Positions 9,110-17,990 are shown, numbered from the stretch's first letter. The stretch is DNA of 64,000 nt from Gardnerella vaginalis (GCF_001546455.1 NZ_KQ956819.1:1-64000), one strand, 5' to 3'. Notes: generated from the sequence alone by a model not told the origin. Numbers and translations are program-made.

Positions 9110-9769
9110 CTAATGCTCCTTACCCATCCACGTTTTAATTTTTGAATCAACGCTTTTAAGCATAACTTCCATAGGCTTTGTAGAATCAACCACAAAATCC
9201 GCGATTTTCTTGCGCTCAATCTCTTCAACTTGATTATTTATGCGCTGCTGCGCCTGATTCTGGCTCATTTTGCGCTCGCTTATCATTCGCGCAATGCGAA
9301 CATCTTTAGGCGCTTCAACTGTAATAATATGGTCAAAACTAAATGGAATACTGTCGATTACTTGCGCAAGCAGCGGAATATCGTGCACAATAACAGAACT
9401 CATACTGCCTAGCACACTGTGATTTTCTTCAGAAATTTTATTAACATATTCGCTTTCTAAAGTCTTTGCGCAATCATAAATAGCAGGATGAATAAGCGAC
9501 TCAAGCTTCTTACGATTTTCACAACTCTCGTCGGAATCTCCAAAAACATGCTTTGCAATAAACTCGCGATTCAAAGAGCCATCATTCTTAACGGCATTTT
9601 CCCCAAAAATGCTTACGATTTGCTGCAAGACTACGCTTCCTGGCTCCACCACTTTACGCGCCAAAACGTCGTAATCTATAACAAACGCGCCAAGCGAACG
9701 CAAATGATTTACTACTGTAGATTTTCCAGCCGCAATTCCGCCCGTTACCGCAATCCGCATCATTGTCAT
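9110..9769 (-). CDS. coaE: Dephospho-CoA kinase
   Basis: Last step of coenzyme A synthesis: phosphorylates dephospho-CoA with ATP. P-loop GGIAAGKST lies within the first 20 residues, followed by the DYDVLARKVVEPG substrate motif and a later PLL segment (HDIPLLAQV) typical of the family; about 219 residues, a usual length. No ribosome binding site is visible before the chosen ATG at 9769; instead a perfect TATAAT (9776-9781 on the minus strand) ends only six bases upstream, so the mRNA may be leaderless. ATGs at 9763 and 9760 are alternatives. The window keeps the actinobacterial order rpsA, (TM2 gene), coaE, uvrB. Confidence 0.93.
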   Translation of the reverse strand: MTMMRIAVTGGIAAGKSTVVNHLRSLGAFVIDYDVLARKVVEPGSVVLQQIVSIFGENAVKNDGSLNREFIAKHVFGDSDESCENRKKLESLIHPAIYDCAKTLESEYVNKISEENHSVLGSMSSVIVHDIPLLAQVIDSIPFSFDHIITVEAPKDVRIARMISERKMSQNQAQQRINNQVEEIERKKIADFVVDSTKPMEVMLKSVDSKIKTWMGKEH

Positions 9770-9775
9770 ATATAA

Positions 9776-9781
9776 ATTATA
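9776..9781 (-). promoter_or_regulatory. -10 box implying a leaderless coaE transcript
   Basis: Minus-strand TATAAT followed by six bases and then ATG. No clear -35 box is seen. A start of transcription at or near the A of the ATG would follow. Confidence 0.5.
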
Positions 9782-9785
9782 AGTA

Positions 9786-9815
9786 ATGCCCCAGTAACTA
9801 ATTACCAGGGCATTG
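9786..9815 (-). terminator. Hairpin downstream of the TM2 gene
   Basis: On the minus strand AATGCCCTGG and the matching CTGGGGCATT flank a short loop between the TM2 gene and coaE; only a weak T-rich tail follows. Confidence 0.55.
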
Positions 9816-9839
9816 TTTATTATCACTAATAATAAAAGA

Positions 9840-10169
9840 CTAGTCTTTTAACTCGGCACCATCAGCATCTTTGTGCCACTTACTTCCAGGCTTTGAGCAA
9901 AGAATCAAAATACCCTCAACCAATGCCCATATTGCTGTAATGATCAACAGGAAACCAAAAGAAAGAACAGAAATAAGCAGCTGTGCAATCGCTTTTCCTT
10001 TAAAACCAAGGTAAAAATTGTGAATACCTAATGTGCCTAAGAAAATCGCTAGCAAACCTGCAACAATTTTATTGCGCGAGCTTACTAAAGTTGCTTTAGT
10101 GTTCTCCTCACTATTCCCATCGTACGAAGGGAACTGAGCATTTTTCTGATTGTTATCAAACGTGCTCAT
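9840..10169 (-). CDS. TM2 domain membrane protein
   Basis: Protein of about 109 residues. After a polar N-terminus come two membrane segments separated by a short turn, with the TM2 signature (KIVAGLLAIFLGTLGIHNFYLG) and a second helix LISVLSFGFLLIITAIWALVEGI ending in a charged tail. TM2 proteins are small membrane proteins without an agreed function. An in-frame ATG four codons upstream is possible, but the second start (MSTFDNN, 10169) fits the GGAT-containing leader better. The gene sits between rpsA and coaE on the same strand; its own downstream hairpin suggests separate transcription from coaE. Confidence 0.85.
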   Translation of the reverse strand: MSTFDNNQKNAQFPSYDGNSEENTKATLVSSRNKIVAGLLAIFLGTLGIHNFYLGFKGKAIAQLLISVLSFGFLLIITAIWALVEGILILCSKPGSKWHKDADGAELKD

Positions 10170-10328
10170 AATCTTCACCAATCCTTTTAATAATCATGAT
10201 TAATGTTTAAAAGCATCATATAATCACGATTCTTAAAAGAAAATTGATTGTACCTATATTTAATTACAAAACTTGAGTCACAAAATACTCGTAAAACATA
10301 CTCAAAATAGTAGTCAAACATAAACAAA

Positions 10329-10358
10329 ATTGCCCCGATGATAACTCACCAGGGCAAT
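10329..10358 (-). terminator. Terminator after rpsA
   Basis: Minus-strand TTGCCCTG...CGGGGCAA stem followed by TTTTG, about 30 bases after the rpsA stop. Confidence 0.75.
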
Positions 10359-10388
10359 TGTTAATAAGCGTCTAGTAGAAAGTAGAAA

Positions 10389-11894
10389 CTACTTCTTTTC
10401 GCTCAAAAGCTGTTCGCGCAAAGCTGCGAGCTGATCGGAATCAGCTAAAGCACCTTCGTTAGCGGCCTCAGAAGAATAGTTGGAAGCAACTTCTTCCTTC
10501 TTTTCTTCCTTAGCTGGCTTCTTTTCTTCAGCTTCTTCACTCTGACCATCAGCGGCTGCGGATTCTGCTGCAGCTGCGAGTTCCTTAGCGGCGAACACCT
10601 TGTGCTGCTCCCACAATTCGTGAGCTGCTGCATACTGTGCTTCCCACTCTTCGCGCTGCTGCTCGTAACCAGCAATCCACTCGTTGGTGTTTGGATCGAA
10701 GCCTTCTGGGTACTTGTAGTTTCCTTCTTCGTCATACTCAGCTGGCATGCCGTAGAGAGCTGGATCGAAATCTTCAGAATTTGGATCAACAGCCTCGTTA
10801 GCCTGCTTCAAGGAGAGCGAGATCCTGCGACGATCGAGATCTACGTCAATAACCTTAACGAATACTTCTTCGCCACCCTTAACAACAGTTTCTGGGTTCT
10901 CTACATGACGGTTAGCAAGCTCGGAAATGTGAACCAAGCCTTCGATGCCGTCTTCAACGGAGATGAACACACCGAACTGAACAATCTTGGTGACCTTACC
11001 CTTAACAACCTGTCCAGGAACATGGGTGCGAGCGAAGCGCTGCCATGGATCTTCCTGAGTTGCCTTAAGGGAGAGGGAGATGCGTTCGCGATCGAGATCA
11101 ACGTCGAGAACCTCAACGGTAACCTTATCGCCAACCTTAACAACCTCAGATGGGTGATCGATATGCTTCCAGGAAAGCTCGGAAACGTGAATGAGGCCGT
11201 CAACACCGCCGAGGTCAACAAACGCGCCGAAGTTTACGATAGAAGACACAACGCCTTCGCGAATCTGGCCCTTCTTAAGCTGCGAGAGGAAGGTCTCGCG
11301 AACTTCGGACTGGGTTTCCTCGAGGAACTGACGACGAGAAAGCACAACGTTGTTGCGGTTCTTATCGAGCTCAAGAATCTTAGCCTTAATCTTCTGGCCA
11401 ATGTATGGGGAAAGATCGCGAACGCGACGCATTTCAACGAGGGAAGCTGGCAAGAAGCCGCGCAAACCGATGTCTACAATCAAGCCGCCCTTAACAGCCT
11501 CAATAACGGTACCTTCAACAATGCCGTCTGCATCCTTGATCTTCTCAATGTCACCCCAAGCGCGCTCATACTGTGCACGCTTCTTGGAGAGAATAAGACG
11601 TCCTTCCTTGTCTTCCTTAGTTACAACAAGGGCTTCGATGGTGTCGCCAACTTCAACAACATCATCTGGATCAACGTCTTTCTTGATGGAAAGTTCACGG
11701 GAAGGGATTACACCTTCAGTTTTGTAGCCGATGTCCAACAATACTTCGTCGTGATCAATCTTTACGACTGTACCTTCAACTAAATCACCATCGTCAAAAT
11801 TCTTGATGGTTAAATCGACTGCCTTGATGAAGTCTTCTTCGGTGCCAATATCATTAATCGCAACCTTGGCGACTTCGTTATTATTCTCTGCCAT
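10389..11894 (-). CDS. rpsA: 30S ribosomal protein S1
   Basis: RNA-binding protein that helps mRNA load on the 30S subunit. Four S1 domains can be followed: from GDLVEGTVVKIDHDEVLLDIGYKTEG, GIVEGTVIEAVKGGLIVDIGLRGFLP, GQIREGVVSSIVNFGAFVDLGGVDGL and GQVVKGKVTKIVQFGVFISVEDGIEGL, each ending in SLK- or SRR-like strands. This four-domain form, shorter than the six-domain proteobacterial one, is usual for actinobacteria. The C-terminal 100 residues form an acidic and Ala/Glu/Lys-rich tail with low complexity. A ribosome binding site (AAGAAG) lies about a dozen bases before the ATG. Followed by a clear terminator. Confidence 0.97.
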   Translation of the reverse strand: MAENNNEVAKVAINDIGTEEDFIKAVDLTIKNFDDGDLVEGTVVKIDHDEVLLDIGYKTEGVIPSRELSIKKDVDPDDVVEVGDTIEALVVTKEDKEGRLILSKKRAQYERAWGDIEKIKDADGIVEGTVIEAVKGGLIVDIGLRGFLPASLVEMRRVRDLSPYIGQKIKAKILELDKNRNNVVLSRRQFLEETQSEVRETFLSQLKKGQIREGVVSSIVNFGAFVDLGGVDGLIHVSELSWKHIDHPSEVVKVGDKVTVEVLDVDLDRERISLSLKATQEDPWQRFARTHVPGQVVKGKVTKIVQFGVFISVEDGIEGLVHISELANRHVENPETVVKGGEEVFVKVIDVDLDRRRISLSLKQANEAVDPNSEDFDPALYGMPAEYDEEGNYKYPEGFDPNTNEWIAGYEQQREEWEAQYAAAHELWEQHKVFAAKELAAAAESAAADGQSEEAEEKKPAKEEKKEEVASNYSSEAANEGALADSDQLAALREQLLSEKK

Positions 11895-12046
11895 TACTTA
11901 TTAGTGGTTTCTTCTTGGGGTGGATATTACTCGATATTAAATTATGATTTGTGCACGCGCACTATGCACGCACTCTGTCAATGTTATATATAGGCATAGC
12001 CAAAATCGCCGTTTTACTTCGGGCGTGTCGCGCTACTTGATATTCG

Positions 12047-12931
12047 CTACTTGCCACTTGCCGCGCGCTCAGCCATATCAACAACATTGGCCAATAGCAT
12101 TGCGCGAGTCATTGGTCCAACTCCACCAGGATTTGGCGAATACGCTCCCGCGATTTCTCTACAAGCAACATCAACATCGCCTTTTACGCGATACCTTCCC
12201 ACTTCTTCATCAAAAACGCGCGAAACGCCAACATCAACCAGCACGGCTCCAGGCTTAACATCGCAAGGCTTTACAAATCCCGCGCTGCCCATTGCCGCAA
12301 TAATAACGTCGGAGCGCAGCATAATATCGTGCAAATCTCGCGTGCGCGTGTGGCACAATGTTACAGTTGCGTCTACTCCCCTGCGCGTAAGAAGCAGTCC
12401 GATTGTTCGACCAACCGTGATTCCTCGTCCAAGAACGCACACATTTTTGCCTTCAAGATTAATGTTATAAGCGTCTAAAAGCGCTAAAATTCCTCGCGGC
12501 GTGCATGGCAAAGGCGTAACAATATCTCCCGAAATATGCATAACCAGCTCGCCCAAATTGTACGGATGCATTCCATCGCAATCTTTTGCAGGATCTACCG
12601 CCTCAATAATCTTTTGGGAATCCACGCCTTTTGGCAAAGGCAATTGCACTATAAAACCCGTACAAGAAGGGTCATTATTAAGCTGATTTACGGCTTTAAG
12701 AATGTCGTCTTCGCTAGCGTCTTCTGGCAAATCGCAGCGGATTGAGCGAATCCCAACTTCTTCGCAATCCTTGTGTTTTCCAGCAACATATTTCAACGAT
12801 CCAGGATCGCTTCCAACTAAAAGCGTTCCAAGCCCAGGAGTAATGCCACTTTCCTTAAGCTTTTCTACCCTGCTTTTTAAGTCGCTCTTAATACTTGCGG
12901 CTAGCGCTTTTCCGTCTAATACAACAACCAT
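12047..12931 (-). CDS. folD: Bifunctional methylenetetrahydrofolate dehydrogenase / methenyltetrahydrofolate cyclohydrolase
   Basis: Cytosolic enzyme of one-carbon metabolism interconverting methylene-, methenyl- and formyl-tetrahydrofolate with NADP. The 294-residue sequence has the folate-site strand LGTLLVGSDPGSLKYVAGKHKDCEEVGI including the catalytic lysine, GFIVQLPLPKGVD, DGMHPYNLGEL, the nucleotide loop VLGRGITVGRTIGLLL and the closing PGGVGPMTRAMLLANVV. All are as expected. The ATG follows GGGATG at a suitable distance. It is a lone gene on the minus strand between rpsA and a divergent lipoprotein gene; no terminator is obvious after it. Confidence 0.96.
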   Translation of the reverse strand: MVVVLDGKALAASIKSDLKSRVEKLKESGITPGLGTLLVGSDPGSLKYVAGKHKDCEEVGIRSIRCDLPEDASEDDILKAVNQLNNDPSCTGFIVQLPLPKGVDSQKIIEAVDPAKDCDGMHPYNLGELVMHISGDIVTPLPCTPRGILALLDAYNINLEGKNVCVLGRGITVGRTIGLLLTRRGVDATVTLCHTRTRDLHDIMLRSDVIIAAMGSAGFVKPCDVKPGAVLVDVGVSRVFDEEVGRYRVKGDVDVACREIAGAYSPNPGGVGPMTRAMLLANVVDMAERAASGK

Positions 12932-13138
12932 TATTCACATCCCAACTATCATTGATTTAAAGCATCAATTTTAACTTAAACAACAAATCACCTACATAAT
13001 TCGTATGGATAGGCTATCGTGAGGCATCGAAGTGTGCGACACAACTGTTAATAACTGAATATTAATAATAGAATGGTATTTATACTATCCGCATAGCAAA
13101 CGCCAATGCGAATAACAACTGACGGAAGGGGCGCAAAG

Positions 13139-14224
13139 ATGTGCAGGAATACTTTTCATTTAAATAGCGCAAAAATAAATAGCGCAAAGAAAATATGCAA
13201 AGCAATTTTGGCGTGCATTATTGTTCCATCGATTCTTGTTGGCATGACTGCATGCGGCCAAAAACAGCCAGTACAGCAAAAGCAAGCTTCTCCTAAAGAA
13301 CAAGTCAAAAAAATCAAGGTTGTTTCCACTCTTGAATCTTGGGCAAGTCTGGCTAGAGAAATAGGTGGAAACAATGTTGAAGTGCAATCTATAATCAGCA
13401 ATCCAGATACAGATGCATCAACATTTAAGCCGTCAAGAAAAGATTTGCAAAAGCTTTATTCCGCACAAGTTGTTATTTCAAATGGCGCTGGCTACGATAG
13501 CTGGATTGCAAAACGCACCGCTAAAAACAGCGAAGTTGTAAACGCTGCTTCTACAGTTGGAGCGCTAAATGGAGACAATCCTTACTTGTGGTTCTCAAAA
13601 GACGCTAGAAACGAGATGGCTTCTAACATTTGCGAAGCTTTCTCTAAAGTTCTTCCGTCAAAGAAGAAGATTTTTGATAAAAGACTTAACGCCGTTAAAG
13701 CTCAAGAAAAAAAGCTTGAGGATTATCTTTCAAACTTCGCTAAAAGCCATAAAAAGCTTAAGTATGCTTCAGTGACTCCTATTCTCTTCTGGCTTATGTC
13801 CGACATGGGAATTAGTGATTCTGCGCCTAAAGCCTACGCTCAGCAGGTAGCACAGGGAGACGAGGTAGACAAGGCTAATGTGGATGCGTTCCAAAAGCTT
13901 ATTGAAGAACGAAAATTCGACGTAATCATAAGCAATAGTCAAAGTAAAGGTGACGATATTAACATCTTGACTGGAACAGCTGGCAGAAGCTACACGTCTG
14001 TAATCTGGGTTAATGAACTTATGCCATCGTATGCAACCGATTTAAGAAAATGGGTTATGAAGATTTGCGAAGACATTAATAATGCTGGCAAAACTACGAC
14101 TAATATGCGCAAAGATTTAGAAAAGCAAGAAGCTAATCAAAAGAAGCCTATTACCGAAAAGCCGACTGTTTCGCAGCCAGATCCAAACAGGTCTAACGAG
14201 GGCCAGCAAGATCCAGGTAAGTAG
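13139..14224 (+). CDS. Cluster A-I (ZnuA/TroA-like) substrate-binding lipoprotein with degenerate metal site
   Basis: Exported protein of about 361 residues: signal segment around residues 18-37 ending in a lipobox (LVGMTACG), then a Gln/Lys-rich linker and the TroA-like fold (VVSTLESWASLAREIGGNNVEV, SAQVVISNGAGYDSWI, NPYLWFSKDARNEMASNICEAF). Such proteins deliver zinc or manganese to an ABC importer, but the usual histidine ligands are replaced: DPHT.EP reads DASTFKPS, NPHLW reads NPYLW, and the third histidine position reads TPILFW. It may bind something else or no metal. No permease or ATPase lies nearby, so it is an orphan. The start at 13139 follows GGAAGGGG; an earlier ATG at 13106 lacks a site. 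A proline/glutamine-rich tail ends the protein. Confidence 0.8.
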   Translation: MCRNTFHLNSAKINSAKKICKAILACIIVPSILVGMTACGQKQPVQQKQASPKEQVKKIKVVSTLESWASLAREIGGNNVEVQSIISNPDTDASTFKPSRKDLQKLYSAQVVISNGAGYDSWIAKRTAKNSEVVNAASTVGALNGDNPYLWFSKDARNEMASNICEAFSKVLPSKKKIFDKRLNAVKAQEKKLEDYLSNFAKSHKKLKYASVTPILFWLMSDMGISDSAPKAYAQQVAQGDEVDKANVDAFQKLIEERKFDVIISNSQSKGDDINILTGTAGRSYTSVIWVNELMPSYATDLRKWVMKICEDINNAGKTTTNMRKDLEKQEANQKKPITEKPTVSQPDPNRSNEGQQDPGK

Positions 14225-14310
14225 GCTCACGCTTGAGCGAGTATAGACAATAAATACTTCATACTATTTATTAGCAATTACTTACGAATTAAAGATTTGC
14301 TGGCGATTTA

Positions 14311-14350
14311 TCTGCAATCACTTGCAATCACTTGCAATCACTTGCAATCA
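14311..14350. repeat. 10-bp tandem repeat across the pcp stop codon
   Basis: CTTGCAATCA in three exact copies (14321, 14331, 14341) and one degenerate copy (14311). The pcp stop (14328-14330) lies inside the array, so the last residues of the protein are repeat-encoded. Confidence 0.9.
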
Positions 14351-14936
14351 CTCGCAGTGCAATTTCAATGCCTCGAAGCATATCAGCTAAACTCATAGAA
14401 CTCGTGCTCGGCTTATTGAGAACCTGCTCAGGCAAATACGGAACGTGAATGAAACCGCTCTTAATTGGCAATTTTTTAGTCTGGCAGTAATTACAAACAC
14501 TGTAAAGCACGTCATTGCATACGTACGCGCCCGCAGAAAAAGACACAGCCGCAGGCAATTTCGCTTTATTTAAAGCGTCAACTATGTTCACAACTGGCAA
14601 AGTCGCTTTATAAGCCACATCACCATCTTGTACAACAGACTCATACCAAGGCTTATATCCACTATTATCTGGTATGCGCGCAGCTCTACAGTTAATGCCA
14701 ACATACTCAACGTTAAAACAAGCAGAACCGCCAAATTGCCCTAGCGAAAGCACAGCATTAGGGCGAACTTCCTCTATTTTCTTAATAACTTTTTGCGCAC
14801 CCTTGTTAAATTCCGTAGGAATCTGCAAACGAACAAGTTCCACACCCTCAGGCGCAGGCACTGATTGCGCAATCTCCCACGAAGGATTTATAGACTCATT
14901 ATCAAACGGCGTAAAACCAGTAATCAAAATACGCAT
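14328..14936 (-). CDS. pcp: Pyroglutamyl-peptidase I
   Basis: Cysteine peptidase (family C15) removing N-terminal pyroglutamate from peptides in the cytosol. The 202-residue sequence has the start MRILITGFTPFDNESINPSWEIA, the GQFGG segment, glutamate in FNVEYVGIN with the ARIPDNSGY motif, the catalytic cysteine in GAYVCNDVLY and histidine in SGFIHVPYLPEQ, so the catalytic triad is complete. Length is standard. The ATG follows GAGGGGG. The 5' leader carries five 10-bp tandem repeats (14961-15010) and the 3' end of the coding region another 10-bp array, an unusual setting for a housekeeping peptidase. Confidence 0.94.
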   Translation of the reverse strand: MRILITGFTPFDNESINPSWEIAQSVPAPEGVELVRLQIPTEFNKGAQKVIKKIEEVRPNAVLSLGQFGGSACFNVEYVGINCRAARIPDNSGYKPWYESVVQDGDVAYKATLPVVNIVDALNKAKLPAAVSFSAGAYVCNDVLYSVCNYCQTKKLPIKSGFIHVPYLPEQVLNKPSTSSMSLADMLRGIEIALRVIASDCK

Positions 14937-14960
14937 TAAAATACCCCCTCATACAATTCT

Positions 14961-15010
14961 CACTTATCAAACTTTATCAAACTTTATCAAACTTTATCAA
15001 ACTTTATCAA
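14961..15010. repeat. 10-bp tandem repeat upstream of pcp, five copies
   Basis: ACTTTATCAA repeated at 14971, 14981, 14991 and 15001, with a first variant CACTTATCAA at 14961. It occupies positions 25 to 75 bases upstream of the pcp start, where the promoter should be. Confidence 0.93.
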
Positions 15011-15279
15011 AATACATTGCTAAAACTGTATACAATGCACTTGTATAAAACATTAATGATTCTATTACTTACTTCATGTTCATAGCAAAGATTAAATGGT
15101 AGTTACAACTTATACAATAATCGCAAAACAACACACCTAGACTCACGATTAGCCAGACTCGTCGTAGTGTAATATGATTGGCTAATAGCGCGTGCTTAAC
15201 GAACAATGTTGTTAACAGCGCGCATAAAACTACAGAAAATACAGATAAATCAAAAATCAATGACGAAAAGAGATTACCG

Positions 15280-16620
15280 ATGACCAAGATAATTCAGATT
15301 GGCGCAAATCATGCTGGCACTGCCTGCGCTAACACCATTTTGAGCTACCCAGGAAACGATCTTACAATCTACGATCAAAATAGCAACATTTCCTTCCTTG
15401 GCTGCGGTATGGCTTTGTGGATTGGCAAGCAGATTCAAAGCAGCGATGGCTTGTTCTACCAGAAGCCAGAAGATTTCGTTAAAAAAGGCGCAAAGGTAAA
15501 TCTGGAAAGCAAAGTTCTAGACATTGATTACGCAAAGAAAGAAGTTACTGTAGAGCTTAAAGACGGCTCGGTTATTCACGATTCTTACGATAAACTCGTT
15601 CTAGCTACTGGCAGCCTTCCAAACAAGCCACGTATTAAGGGCATTGATTTGGAAAACGTGCAAATGGTAAAGCTTTTCCAAAACGCGCAGACTGTTATTG
15701 CTAAGCTTCAAGAGCGCGATTTCCATAATGTTGTGGTTCTTGGCGGCGGCTACATTGGCGTGGAACTTGCGGAAGCCTTTAAGCGCTTGAACAAAAACGT
15801 GACTCTTATAGACATGGAAGACCATATTCTTAACGGCTACTTTGACCCAGAGTTTTCCGATAATTTGAAGAGAATTATGGAAGATAAGGGCATTAAATTT
15901 GAGCTTGGTCAAACTGTTGAAGAGATTGTTGGAGATACTGAAGTCAAGGCTGTTAAGACCAGCAAGGGCACTTACGAAGCCGACATGGTGATTTGCGCTA
16001 TTGGATTCCACCCAAATGTTGCTCTTGGAAAAGATCATTTGAAGCAATACGAAAATGGCGCTTTCCTAGTTGACAAGAAGCAGCAAACTTCCGACCCAGA
16101 CGTGTACGCTATTGGCGATTGCGCTACAATCTACGACAACGCTCGAAGCCGCGTAAACTACATTGCGCTCGCTACTAATGCCGTTAGAAGCGGCTTGATT
16201 GCAGGTCACAACGTTTGCGGAACTCCTGTAGAAACCGAGGGCGTGCAAGGCTCTAGCGCAATGATGATTTACGACTACAAGCTCGTTTGCACTGGTTTAA
16301 GCTTGTCTGCCGCTCAAAAAGAGGGCATGGACGTTGACTACGTTGATTTTGAGGATACTCAAAAGCCTGCGTTTATGGAAGTTGAGAATCCAAAGGTTAA
16401 GATTCGCATTGTTTACAAGAAGGATTCTAAGGTAATTGTTGGCTGCCAACTGGCATCTAACTACGATATGTCTGCCGCAATTCACCTGTTCTCTCTTGCT
16501 ATTCAAAAGAAGGTTACGATTAAAGAGCTTGCCTTGTGCGATATCTTCTTTATGCCTCACTTCAATCAGCCATACAACTACATTACGATGGCAGCTTACA
16601 CGGCTTTGTTGAAGGGCTGA
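15280..16620 (+). CDS. nox: FAD-dependent NADH oxidase (CoA-disulfide reductase family)
   Basis: Flavoprotein of 446 residues. The N-terminal FAD fold (IIQIGANHAGTACA) is followed by SFLGCGMALWIG, which places the redox-active cysteine at residue 42, the position used in water-forming NADH oxidases. A second dinucleotide fold VVVLGGGYIGVELAEAF binds NADH, then YAIGDCA closes the FAD site and a dimerisation domain follows. It reduces oxygen to water, removing oxygen and regenerating NAD in a fermentative cell. The start at 15280 gives the family-standard N-terminus; the frame is open 34 codons further upstream but without homology or a ribosome binding site. A CoA-disulfide reductase role cannot be excluded. 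Confidence 0.9.
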   Translation: MTKIIQIGANHAGTACANTILSYPGNDLTIYDQNSNISFLGCGMALWIGKQIQSSDGLFYQKPEDFVKKGAKVNLESKVLDIDYAKKEVTVELKDGSVIHDSYDKLVLATGSLPNKPRIKGIDLENVQMVKLFQNAQTVIAKLQERDFHNVVVLGGGYIGVELAEAFKRLNKNVTLIDMEDHILNGYFDPEFSDNLKRIMEDKGIKFELGQTVEEIVGDTEVKAVKTSKGTYEADMVICAIGFHPNVALGKDHLKQYENGAFLVDKKQQTSDPDVYAIGDCATIYDNARSRVNYIALATNAVRSGLIAGHNVCGTPVETEGVQGSSAMMIYDYKLVCTGLSLSAAQKEGMDVDYVDFEDTQKPAFMEVENPKVKIRIVYKKDSKVIVGCQLASNYDMSAAIHLFSLAIQKKVTIKELALCDIFFMPHFNQPYNYITMAAYTALLKG

Positions 16621-16667
16621 TTAGCCTCTGCGATTGGCTTCTGCGATTAGCTTAAATCGCATTTATT

Positions 16668-16713
16668 AAACCAAGCAATCTGTTCTATAATGGAGCAGTT
16701 GCTTGGTTTTTTT
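16668..16713 (+). terminator. Terminator after nox
   Basis: AAACCAAGCAA and TTGCTTGGTTT form an 11-bp stem with a 20-base loop, followed by a run of T to 16713. Confidence 0.9.
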
Positions 16714-16790
16714 AATCATCCGCGCAAAAAGCGCGCACAAAAACGCGCATATTAGCGTAAGACATGCAGATTAAAACAAAGGAGTCTAGG

Positions 16791-17924
16791 ATGAAGCAGC
16801 TCTCTATTAAGCCAACTATTCACAAGTTCGAGAACGCTCGTGATTTTTCGCAAGAATTTAAGCTTGGCAAGAACGATTTGGTTATTACAAACAAGTACAT
16901 TTGGGAACCTTATTTTGGCGATTTAAACCTTGATTGCAATGTGATTTTCCAAGAAAACTACGGCAAGGGCGAGCCAAGTGACGAAATGGTTGACGCGATT
17001 GTTCGCGATATTCGCACTACCCCAAAGCGTGTGATTGGCATTGGCGGCGGCACCGTTTTGGATATTTCTAAAGTTTGCGCGTTAAAGCAAACAAGCCCAC
17101 TCGAAGATTTGGTTGACGGCAAAATTCCTGCGCAAAAAGGCGCAGATCTTATTCTTGTTCCAACTACTTGCGGCACTGGCTCCGAAGTTACAAACGTTGC
17201 CGTGTTCTCTCTTACAAAGCGCAACACTAAAAAGGGTTTGGCAAACGATGCTTGCTACGCTACAGACGCTGTTCTTATTCCAGAATTGTTAAAGAGCCTG
17301 CCTGATTACGTTTTTGCAACCAGCTCTATTGATGCTCTTACTCATTCGATTGAATCTGCGCTCTCCCCTATTGCAACAGAGCTTACAAAAATGTTTAGTT
17401 ACAAGGCTTGCGGGCTTATTTTGCAAAGCTATATGCGAGTTGTTAAAGAAGGCAGCAATGCAAAAGCCCAAGTTGTTAGCGACTTGGTTTCGGCAAGCCT
17501 TTACGCTGGTATTGCCTTTGGCAACGCTGGCTGCGGTTGCGTTCACGCTATGGCTTATCCGCTTGGCGGCACTTTCCACGTAGCTCATGGCGAGACGAAT
17601 GCCGCTCTTCTTACAAGCGTTTTGCGCTACTATGCTAAGCACGATGCGGAAAACAGCGATAGTGCAGAAAACACTGAACTTTCTAAGCTTTTTGACTTTA
17701 TGGCAAATATTCTTGAATGCCAAAAAGCAGATGTATTAAATAAGCTTGACGAAGTTCTTAACACGATTCTTCCTAAGCATAAGCTTCACGAGTATGGCAT
17801 GAGTGAAGACATGATTCAAAGCTGGGCTGCAAGCGTTGTTAAAGAGCAGCAGCGACTTTTAAAGAACTCGTACATGCATATGAGTGAAGATGCTATTGCC
17901 GAAGTCTACGCATCTACTTTCTAA
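16791..17924 (+). CDS. Iron-containing alcohol dehydrogenase, 4-hydroxybutyrate dehydrogenase-like
   Basis: Protein of 377 residues of the iron-dependent alcohol dehydrogenase family. The NAD loop VIGIGGGTVLDISKVCA is near residue 88, followed by VPTTCGTGSEVTNVAVF and the metal-binding histidines in DALTHSIESALSP and HAMAYPLGGTFHVAHGETNAA. These enzymes reduce aldehydes or semialdehydes with NADH. Overall pattern resembles 4-hydroxybutyrate dehydrogenases more than ethanol or glycerol enzymes, but this is an impression, not a test. The start at 16791 has a strong AAAGGAG site; an upstream in-frame ATG has none. Preceded by nox and followed by a shared terminator, it may be monocistronic and help regenerate NAD. 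Confidence 0.85.
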   Translation: MKQLSIKPTIHKFENARDFSQEFKLGKNDLVITNKYIWEPYFGDLNLDCNVIFQENYGKGEPSDEMVDAIVRDIRTTPKRVIGIGGGTVLDISKVCALKQTSPLEDLVDGKIPAQKGADLILVPTTCGTGSEVTNVAVFSLTKRNTKKGLANDACYATDAVLIPELLKSLPDYVFATSSIDALTHSIESALSPIATELTKMFSYKACGLILQSYMRVVKEGSNAKAQVVSDLVSASLYAGIAFGNAGCGCVHAMAYPLGGTFHVAHGETNAALLTSVLRYYAKHDAENSDSAENTELSKLFDFMANILECQKADVLNKLDEVLNTILPKHKLHEYGMSEDMIQSWAASVVKEQQRLLKNSYMHMSEDAIAEVYASTF

Positions 17925-17957
17925 AATCAGATTTCACTAAAGATTTCACTAAAAAAT

Positions 17958-17990
17958 AATCCCCACAGCCAATAAGGTTGTGGGGATTTT
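17958..17990. terminator. Bidirectional terminator between convergent genes
   Basis: AATCCCCACAGCC and GGTTGTGGGGATT form a stem with an AATAA loop and T runs on both strands, between the dehydrogenase and the convergent YhgE gene. Confidence 0.9.

Noticed and set aside
10602-11783. 393-residue plus-strand reading frame
   Set aside because: Antisense to rpsA, no ribosome binding site or recognisable domain.
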